From an uncultured Lachnospiraceae bacterium (GTDB lineage Bacteria > Bacillota > Clostridia > Lachnospirales > Lachnospiraceae): a stretch of DNA of 12,065 nucleotides. A program made the position numbers and the translations under genes. How positions within the stretch are numbered: the stretch's first letter is position 1; every line of letters begins with the position of its first letter. Below the pieces are notes generated by a model. That model searched no databases. It was not told the origin of the DNA and saw only the letters and a program-made list of their open reading frames with translations. The stretch spans positions 1 through 12,065 of the forward strand of contig CACZQU010000091.1 in NCBI GenBank assembly GCA_902783305.1, read 5' to 3'. This document shows, piece by piece, positions 6,977 through 12,065 of the stretch.

Positions 6977-7717
6977 TCAGAAATTATACCGGATTCCGAT
7001 AAGAGTCAGCCCATGAGCAGGAGCAGTCGGTCCGGCGGCCTCCCGGTCGCGGGCGTCAAGGATATCCCGCATTCTTTCCGGAGGATACTGGCCGTTTCCG
7101 ATTTCGATCAGGGTTCCCGCAAGAATCCGGACCATATTGTAGAGAAAGCCTGTCCCGCTCACCTCAATGGTGATGATATCCGAGTCCCGCCAGACATCCA
7201 TCGCGGTGATCGTGCGCACCGTCGATCTGACCTGAGCGCCGGAGCCGCAGAAGCTCGCGAAATCGTGCCGGCCGATCACGTAGGAAACCGCTTCCCTCAT
7301 CAGATCCACATCCAGCTTATAATGGTAAAAATACGAATACAGGCGTTCCGTAGGTATAGGGAAACGCCTGTTCAGAATCCGGTATTGATAGGTTTTTTCA
7401 CTGTCACAGTAACGGGGATGAAAATCCGGCTCCACTTCCTCGGAAAGCTGGATCCGGATATCCTCCGGAAGAAACTGGTTGAGCGCATAGGATATTTTCT
7501 CACCGGGAATCCGGGTATTCGTATCAAACACCGCGACATTTCCCATTGCGTGCACTCCGGCATCCGTCCGGCTTGCTCCCATCACCTCGATCGTGTCTCC
7601 CAGAAGCTTTGAGAGTGTCTCATTCAGGACGCCCTGTATGGTCACCGCGTTTGGCTGAATCTGCCATCCGCTGTACTTGGTACCGTCGTAAGCGACGACA
7701 ATGCCGATTCTTTTCAT
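6977..7717 (-). CDS. truA: tRNA pseudouridine(38-40) synthase
   Basis: TruA converts uridines 38, 39 and 40 of the tRNA anticodon arm to pseudouridine. The protein is 246 residues, the usual length for bacterial TruA. The N-terminus IVVAYDGTKYSGWQIQPNAVTIQG (about 7-29) matches the family. The catalytic aspartate is D52 in GASRTDAGVHA (47-57). YQYRILN (110-116) and GTGFLYNMVRILAGTLIEIG near the C-terminus are also characteristic. I chose ATG 7715-7717, giving the usual MKRIG beginning; the reading seven residues longer starts at TTG inside ecfT. The ATG is only 2 bases after the ecfT stop, with GGGG about eight bases upstream and no strong ribosome binding site, so translation is probably coupled to ecfT. 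truA next to ecfT is a conserved Firmicutes arrangement. Confidence 0.96.
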   Translation of the reverse strand: MKRIGIVVAYDGTKYSGWQIQPNAVTIQGVLNETLSKLLGDTIEVMGASRTDAGVHAMGNVAVFDTNTRIPGEKISYALNQFLPEDIRIQLSEEVEPDFHPRYCDSEKTYQYRILNRRFPIPTERLYSYFYHYKLDVDLMREAVSYVIGRHDFASFCGSGAQVRSTVRTITAMDVWRDSDIITIEVSGTGFLYNMVRILAGTLIEIGNGQYPPERMRDILDARDREAAGPTAPAHGLTLIGIRYNF

Positions 7718-7719
7718 CC

Positions 7720-8523
7720 TTATAACCCCAGAACGCAAAACAGAATGCTGATTCCCAGATATGCTGCCAGAATCAGAAAGGCCATCCGGTCAGCCAGTGT
7801 ATACACCAGGGGCTTCATCTGCGTACGATGATCCCCTCCGTGATAGCATCGCGCCTCCATCGCCATGGCGAGATCATTGGCCCTGCGGAACGCGGAGATA
7901 AACAAAGGGACCAGCAGCGGAATCATGCTTTTCACCTTCCGGATAATTCCTCCGCTCTCAAAATCGGCTCCCCGGGCGATCTGGGCGCACCGGATCTTAT
8001 CCGTCTCCTCCATCAGAATCGGAATAAAGCGCAGGGCGATGGACATCATCATTGCCAGCTCATGTACCGGGACGTGGATCCGGCGCAGCGGACGCATCAG
8101 AGCCTCCATCGCGTTGGTCAGCTGGTTCGGGGTGGTGGTAAGCGTCATGACGGAAGACCCCGTGACCAGATAGATCAGACGGATGGCCATCCTTACCGCG
8201 AGGGAAATCCCCTCCCGGGTTCCTCTCAGAAACCAGACCCGGAAAACCTCCTCGCCCGGAGTCAGAAAGATGTTGAACGCGCAGGTCAGGACCAGCAGAA
8301 ACATAATCGCCCGAAGTCCCTTGAGCAGGAATTTCACCGGAACCGTGGAAAGAGCGATCACCGAGAACAGGAAAACCGTCGCTACCCCATAGCCGGCAAA
8401 GGAAGAGAAAAGAAACACCGAAATAATAAAAACCAGCGTCCCGATCAGCTTGACTCTCGGATCCAGCCGATGGATTACGGATTCGCCCGGATAGTACTGG
8501 CCCAGGGTGATATCCTTAAACAT
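7720..8523 (-). CDS. ecfT: ECF transporter transmembrane component EcfT
   Basis: EcfT is the membrane scaffold of energy-coupling factor transporters. It links the two ATPases to exchangeable substrate-binding S proteins for vitamins or metals. The protein is 267 residues, with hydrophobic segments at about 26-44, 46-60, 70-88, 105-125 and 243-265. The N-terminus FKDITLGQYYPGESVIHRLDPR is typical. Two coupling-helix motifs are visible: ARG at 183-185 (QIARGADF) and ARC at 224-226 (MEARCYHGG). The second has Cys where Gly is commoner, which I believe is tolerated in Firmicutes. The ATG at 8521-8523 has AAGGAGG (8532-8538) eight bases upstream. The gene overlaps the end of ecfA2 by 8 bases and ends 2 bases before truA. 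No S-component gene is nearby, which fits a shared (group II) module. Confidence 0.95.
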   Translation of the reverse strand: MFKDITLGQYYPGESVIHRLDPRVKLIGTLVFIISVFLFSSFAGYGVATVFLFSVIALSTVPVKFLLKGLRAIMFLLVLTCAFNIFLTPGEEVFRVWFLRGTREGISLAVRMAIRLIYLVTGSSVMTLTTTPNQLTNAMEALMRPLRRIHVPVHELAMMMSIALRFIPILMEETDKIRCAQIARGADFESGGIIRKVKSMIPLLVPLFISAFRRANDLAMAMEARCYHGGDHRTQMKPLVYTLADRMAFLILAAYLGISILFCVLGL

Positions 8524-9400
8524 CCGCCCCACCTCCTTTGAACCGGATCCCCTTCTTTTCAAGGGCGCTCAGAATCGAATTCACGGCCTCCTTCATCGTA
8601 TCGGCGCCGGGATCCACCTCCCACCCCTCCTCGTGGAGGGCATGCATGATATAGGTGATCTGGGGGACAGCCAGACCCATCTCCTCCAGCTCCCGGATAT
8701 GCCTGAACACCTCCCTGGGCGCATCGTCAAAAGCCGCCTCCCCGTGGTTCATCACGATCAGCCGGCCTGCGTAATTGGCGATATCCTCCATACTGTGGGA
8801 AACCAGGACTACCGTGATCCCCCGGTCCTGCCGGAGCTGTGCGATCTGATCCAGGATCTCATCCCTTCCCTTAGGATCGAGACCCGCCGTCGGTTCGTCC
8901 AGTACAAGGAACCGGGGATTCATCGCCAGAACGCCTGCGATCGCCGCCCGCTTTTTCTGCCCCCCTGACAGCTCGAAGGGAGACTGTCTGAAGTATTTCT
9001 CCTTCAGTCCCACCTGCCGCAAGGCAGCTATGGCGTCTTCCTCTGCTTCCTGCCTGCTTTTTCCCTGGTTCATCGGCCCGAAGCATACATCCGAAAGGAC
9101 GTCGTTTTCAAACAGCTGATGCTCCGCATACTGAAAAACCAGTCCCACTTCACTGCGGAGCTTCTGCCTGTCATACTCTTCTCCCCAGACATCCTCCCCG
9201 TTGTAAAGGACCTGTCCCTCCGTGGGACGGATCAGGGCATTGAAATGCTGAATCAGGGTGGATTTCCCGCTCCCTGTATGACCGATCACGCCGATGAACT
9301 GATTCTCCGGAATCAACAGGTTGATCTCCTTCAGCGCGTGAACGGCGAAGGAGGTGCCGGGACTGTAGGTATAACTGACTGACTTCAGCTCAATTCCCAT
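8516..9400 (-). CDS. ecfA2: ECF transporter ATP-binding protein EcfA2
   Basis: One of two ABC ATPases that power ECF-type uptake of vitamins and metal ions; it works as a heterodimer with EcfA1 under EcfT. The protein is 294 residues. All ABC elements are intact: Walker A GHTGSGKST (40-48), Q-loop Q90, signature LSGGQ (144-148), Walker B FLVLDE (164-169), D-loop about 173-175 and switch histidine H202. The N-terminus IELKSVSYTYSPGT and the GHTGSGKSTLIQHFN stretch are typical of EcfA2 rather than EcfA1. ATG 9398-9400 is preceded by AAAGGAG about 11 bases upstream. It overlaps ecfT by 8 bases, so those two are tightly coupled, but it lies 131 bases after ecfA1. Confidence 0.95.
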   Translation of the reverse strand: MGIELKSVSYTYSPGTSFAVHALKEINLLIPENQFIGVIGHTGSGKSTLIQHFNALIRPTEGQVLYNGEDVWGEEYDRQKLRSEVGLVFQYAEHQLFENDVLSDVCFGPMNQGKSRQEAEEDAIAALRQVGLKEKYFRQSPFELSGGQKKRAAIAGVLAMNPRFLVLDEPTAGLDPKGRDEILDQIAQLRQDRGITVVLVSHSMEDIANYAGRLIVMNHGEAAFDDAPREVFRHIRELEEMGLAVPQITYIMHALHEEGWEVDPGADTMKEAVNSILSALEKKGIRFKGGGADV

Positions 9401-9531
9401 ATACTGCTAATCTCCTTTGGTAAAGTTAAGTTGACAACTGACGATATCCATCCGGATGCCGGTTTGGCTGTCCGCCGCTTCGCCCGCAAGACCCGGCTTC
9501 ACGTCGCGGCTTCGGACGGTTTCCGGCTCCC
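9401..9531 (-). other. Gap between ecfA1 and ecfA2 with no convincing gene
   Basis: These 131 bases separate two genes that usually sit close together. A bulged stem is possible between GTCCGCCGC (9470-9478) and GCGGCTTCGGAC (9506-9517). An 11-base palindrome, AGTTGACAACT, lies at 9429-9439. No promoter pair with good spacing was found on the minus strand. A 31-codon GTG-initiated frame exists but has no ribosome binding site and no recognisable product. Confidence 0.4.
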
Positions 9532-10392
9532 TTATGCCGGCCTCTCAAGCGCCTTGAGAGACTGTGCCAGCTCCTGTGTCGTCAGGATTCCCGCCGGAAC
9601 CGGAACTCCGGACAGCCTGAGCTCATGGGCGAGAAGCGTGACCCACGGCACGCCCAGACGCAGCTCCTTCAGCTGCTCCACCTGGGAAAAAATCTCCTTC
9701 GGCGTACCCTGCATGGCAATCCTTCCCCGGTCCATGACATAGACACGGTCGGAATAGATCACTTCCTCCATGTAATGCGTGATCAGGATCACGGTGATTT
9801 TTTCCTGACGGTTCAGGGCTCTCACCGCGTCAATCACCTCCCGGCGTCCGCTGGGATCCAGCATCGCTGTAGGCTCGTCCAGAATGATACATTTCGGCCG
9901 CATCGCCATCACTCCGGCAATGGCGACCCTCTGCTTCTGCCCTCCGGACAGGCGGTTGGGAGAATGGAGACGGTATGCGGTCATTCCCACCGCTTCAAGG
10001 CTGCTGTCCACCCTCTTCCAGATCTCCTGCGTAGGCAGGCCGATGTTTTCCGGTCCGAAGCCCACATCCTCCTCCACGACGGAAGCGATGATCTGGTTGT
10101 CCGGATTCTGAAAAACCATTCCGGCCTTCTGACGGATTTTCCACAGCTCCGGCTCCTTTGAGGTATCCATTCCCTCAATCCAGATCGTTCCCTCCGAGGG
10201 GAGCAGCAGCGCATTCATATGCTTGGCCAGGGTCGACTTCCCCGAACCGTTATGACCAAGGATGGAAATAAAATCCCCTTCCTGGATATCCAGGTTCACA
10301 TCGTCCACAGCCCGCTGTTTATCCGTGACGACACCGTCATCGTCATAACGGAGATAATCAAACCCCAGCTTCAGTGCTTTCACGATTCCCAT
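9532..10392 (-). CDS. ecfA1: ECF transporter ATP-binding protein EcfA1
   Basis: The partner ATPase of EcfA2 in the ECF module. The protein is 286 residues, with Walker A GHNGSGKST (46-54), Q-loop Q95 in FQNPDNQ, signature LSGGQ (148-152), Walker B CIILDE (168-173) and switch histidine H206. FQNPDNQIIASVVEEDVGFGPEN (94-116) is highly characteristic of EcfA proteins. The ATG at 10390-10392 lies inside the end of engB, overlapping it by 35 bases in another frame. GAGGAAGAG seven bases upstream, within engB, serves as the ribosome binding site. This implies translational coupling to engB. As in other ECF modules, all ATPase residues are present and no defect is seen. Confidence 0.95.
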   Translation of the reverse strand: MGIVKALKLGFDYLRYDDDGVVTDKQRAVDDVNLDIQEGDFISILGHNGSGKSTLAKHMNALLLPSEGTIWIEGMDTSKEPELWKIRQKAGMVFQNPDNQIIASVVEEDVGFGPENIGLPTQEIWKRVDSSLEAVGMTAYRLHSPNRLSGGQKQRVAIAGVMAMRPKCIILDEPTAMLDPSGRREVIDAVRALNRQEKITVILITHYMEEVIYSDRVYVMDRGRIAMQGTPKEIFSQVEQLKELRLGVPWVTLLAHELRLSGVPVPAGILTTQELAQSLKALERPA

Positions 10393-11020
10393 GACTCGTC
10401 TCTTCCTCTATGCTTTTGACCGGATCCGCTTTTTCCATACCCGTAAGCTCATCCGCCAGCCTCCAGATCTCCTCCCGTCCCTGCTTCGTCACGGCGGAAA
10501 ACGGAATCACGATATCCTCGCTCTTCATGCCAAGCCCCTGCCGTACTGCCCGAAGATTTTTGGCCAGCTGGCTCCTTTTCAGCTTGTCCGCCTTCGTAGC
10601 GATAATCACGGGGCGGTATCCGTGATAAACCATCCATTCCACCATCTGCCTGTCATTGGCCGAAGGATCATGGCGGATATCGATCAGCAGGAAAACCGCC
10701 TTCAGCTCTTTGGAAACGCGGAAATATTTTTCCACCATCCTGCCCCATTTTTCCTTTTCCGACACCGAGGCCCGGGCATAGCCATAGCCGGGCAGGTCGA
10801 CAAGGTAAATCAGATCATTGATGTTGTAAAAGTTGATGGTCTGGGTTTTCCCCGGTTGGGAGCTGGTACGGGCAAGGGATTTGCGGTTCATCAGAGCGTT
10901 GATAAGGGATGATTTTCCCACATTGGACTTCCCGGCGAACGCAATCTCAGGCCTTCCCGTCTCCGGAATCTTGCTGGTCACTCCGCAGACAATGTCCAGG
11001 GATACCTTTTTGATCACCAT
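10358..11020 (-). CDS. engB: Ribosome biogenesis GTP-binding protein EngB (YsxC/YihA)
   Basis: EngB is a small TRAFAC GTPase needed for large ribosomal subunit assembly and is essential in many bacteria. The protein is 220 residues, slightly longer than the usual 195-210 because of a polar C-terminal tail (about 195-220). G motifs are intact: G1 GKSNVGKS (30-37), G2 region around T60 (PGKTQTINF), G3 DLPGYG (75-80), G4 TKAD (142-145) and G5 SAV (175-177). The start is ATG 11018-11020, with AAGGAGG six bases before the preceding gap of eight; the protein then begins like other EngB proteins. A frame 36 codons longer is open upstream, but those codons come from the palindromic repeat and should not be annotated. 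lon followed by engB is a conserved order in Firmicutes. Its last 35 bases overlap ecfA1. Confidence 0.96.
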   Translation of the reverse strand: MVIKKVSLDIVCGVTSKIPETGRPEIAFAGKSNVGKSSLINALMNRKSLARTSSQPGKTQTINFYNINDLIYLVDLPGYGYARASVSEKEKWGRMVEKYFRVSKELKAVFLLIDIRHDPSANDRQMVEWMVYHGYRPVIIATKADKLKRSQLAKNLRAVRQGLGMKSEDIVIPFSAVTKQGREEIWRLADELTGMEKADPVKSIEEETSHGNRESTEAGV

Positions 11021-11028
11021 GCTGTTTT

Positions 11029-11035
11029 CCTCCTT
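11029..11035 (-). promoter_or_regulatory. Ribosome binding site of engB
   Basis: AAGGAGG on the minus strand, eight bases before the ATG at 11018-11020. It rules out the longer upstream reading through the repeat element. It starts five bases from the end of that element. Confidence 0.85.
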
Positions 11036-11039
11036 TTCA

Positions 11040-11111
11040 GGGTGAGTCATGGGGACGGTTCTTAACTGACTCACTCTGTGAATCACCGTGAACTGTCCCT
11101 GTGACTCACCC
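11040..11111. repeat. REP/MITE-like palindromic element, copy next to engB
   Basis: Two 22-base arms (11040-11061 and 11090-11111) are inverted copies with 19 of 22 positions matching: GGGTGAGTCA, two bases, GGGACGGTTC on the left. The 28-base centre carries a weaker inner palindrome (GACTCACTCTGTGAATC). It lies in the lon-engB transcript and would fold into a long hairpin without a T-run. It carries no coding capacity. The GGGACGGTT core recalls interspersed palindromes I know from clostridial genomes, but this is from memory. Confidence 0.75.
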
Positions 11112-11135
11112 CGCTCACCCCGAACCACTCTTACC

Positions 11136-11203
11136 GGCGAATCATGGGACGGTTTTCACCGACTCACTTTGTGGGGCACCAGGAACCGTCCCTATGACTC
11201 ACC
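11136..11203. repeat. REP/MITE-like palindromic element, copy next to lon
   Basis: A second, more diverged copy in the same orientation, about 80% identical to the first by hand alignment (roughly 56 of 70 columns). Its arms share a perfect 9-bp core GGGACGGTT (11146-11154) with AACCGTCCC (11184-11192). A spacer of 24 bases separates the copies. The outer end overlaps the lon stop codon: the TGA at 11199-11201 is part of the element's terminal GGTGAGTCA. Confidence 0.7.
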
Positions 11204-12065
11204 TGAAAGCCCGTGAAGTCACATCCTGCATCCTGCCGACATAGGTAATGACAAGTCCCTGGGTGATCTCATGCTCCATCTCTTCGATATCCGGCTGATT
11301 ATCCACAGGGACCAGAACCTCCCGGATCCCGGCATATTTCGCGGCAAGGAGCTTCTCCTTCAGTCCGCCGATGGGAAGCACCCTTCCCCGGAGCGTAATC
11401 TCTCCTGTCATGGCCAGATCTGCCCTCACCGGGCGGTTCGCGATCGCGGAAAGCATCGCTGTCGCCATGGTGATTCCGGCGGAGGGGCCGTCCTTCGGAA
11501 CCGCGCCTTCCGGGATATGGATATGCAGGTCATTTTCCTTGAAAAATTCCTGAGAAATGCCGTACTGGTCCGCGACGGACCGGATATAGCTGATCCCGGC
11601 CTGGGCAGACTCCTTCATCACGTCGCCAAGCTGGCCGGTCAGCATCACTTCACCCTTCCCCGGCATGACATTCACTTCGATTTCCAGGGTATCGCCGCCT
11701 GCCTGGGTCCAGGCAAGTCCCCGGGCGATCCCTACCTCGTCCTTCCGGTTTGCCATCAGGTAGCGAAAGCGCGGCTTTCCGAGAAAATCCTGAAGATTTC
11801 TCACCGTAACCCGGTTCCTTTCCGATCCGTCCTCCAGGATCATACGGGCTGTTTTCCGGCAGATCCTGCCGATCATCCGCTCCAGGTTTCTTACCCCGGC
11901 TTCCCTGGTGTACTGATGGATGATCTGATCCAGGCAAGGGTCTGAGATCGTCAGGATTCCCTTCCCGATTCCGTTTTCCTTCATCTGCTTGGGAATCAGA
12001 TGCTCCTTCGCGATATGCATCTTTTCATTGCCCGTGTATCCGGGGATCTCGATCAGCTCCATACG
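11199..12065 (-). CDS. lon: ATP-dependent Lon protease, C-terminal part (5' end beyond window)
   Basis: Lon is a cytoplasmic AAA+ serine protease that degrades misfolded and regulatory proteins. About 288 C-terminal residues are present. The frame stays open to the right edge, and the preceding codon gives the family motif [11 protein letters not shown], so the visible ATG is internal. Counting that Met as 1, the end of the AAA+ domain with the sensor-2 region ([11 protein letters not shown], 52-62) is followed by the protease domain. The catalytic dyad is Ser194 in PKDGPSAG and Lys235 in GGLKEK, and [11 protein letters not shown] and [16 protein letters not shown] are conserved. The C-terminus has about the normal extent. 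The stop codon lies in the end of a palindromic element, so the last codons may have been affected by its insertion. engB follows after 178 bases. Confidence 0.97.
   Translation of the reverse strand, partial: RMELIEIPGYTGNEKMHIAKEHLIPKQMKENGIGKGILTISDPCLDQIIHQYTREAGVRNLERMIGRICRKTARMILEDGSERNRVTVRNLQDFLGKPRFRYLMANRKDEVGIARGLAWTQAGGDTLEIEVNVMPGKGEVMLTGQLGDVMKESAQAGISYIRSVADQYGISQEFFKENDLHIHIPEGAVPKDGPSAGITMATAMLSAIANRPVRADLAMTGEITLRGRVLPIGGLKEKLLAAKYAGIREVLVPVDNQPDIEEMEHEITQGLVITYVGRMQDVTSRAFR

Noticed and set aside
11021..11128. A 36-residue N-terminal extension of EngB
   Set aside because: The codons derive from the palindromic element, and AAGGAGG sits just before the ATG that gives the normal EngB N-terminus.
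11040..11203. CRISPR array or tandem terminators in the lon-engB gap
   Set aside because: There are only two diverged copies with a 24-base spacer, each internally palindromic over 70 bases, and no T-run follows either hairpin.

Overview
The window looks like chromosomal DNA from a Gram-positive, moderately GC-rich member of the Clostridia, possibly a gut Lachnospiraceae. This is inferred from the gene set, the strong AAGGAGG-type ribosome binding sites and the ECF transporter/truA block; I cannot name a genus. Every gene I can support lies on the minus strand, so transcription runs from right to left. No rRNA, tRNA, CRISPR array, prophage or insertion sequence with a transposase was seen.

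From right to left (transcription order), the first block is housekeeping: the C-terminal part of lon (runs off the right edge), engB (ysxC), ecfA1, ecfA2, ecfT and truA. lon and engB are separated by 178 bases almost filled by two direct copies of a palindromic REP/MITE-like element. The later genes are tightly packed, with overlaps at engB/ecfA1 and ecfA2/ecfT and 2 bases between ecfT and truA, but there is a 131-base gap between ecfA1 and ecfA2. EcfA1, EcfA2 and EcfT form the shared energising module for ECF-type vitamin and metal uptake.

The second block is a three-gene hexuronate operon, uxaB-uxaC-uxaA. It has a candidate promoter and a 5' leader with a 10-bp inverted repeat, and ends at a clear terminator. 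UxaC isomerises galacturonate to tagaturonate (and glucuronate to fructuronate), UxaB reduces tagaturonate to altronate, and UxaA dehydrates altronate to 2-keto-3-deoxygluconate. This is the galacturonate branch used in pectin breakdown. No transporter, regulator, or KDG kinase or aldolase is in the window.

The third block starts at a strong promoter (TTGAAA, 17-base spacer, TATAAT) that overlaps the terminator of the hexuronate operon. It drives an AI-2E/UPF0118 family membrane protein with a repetitive acidic tail, followed by malQ (4-alpha-glucanotransferase), which is cut by the left edge.

Most of the window is ordinary. The points worth a second look are the paired palindromic elements between lon and engB, the 18-bp tandem repeat coding the acidic tail (a TAG stop lies inside the repeat tract), the promoter fused to a terminator, the structured uxaB leader, and the joining of lon-engB to ecf-truA. 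I found no convincing undescribed multi-gene system.
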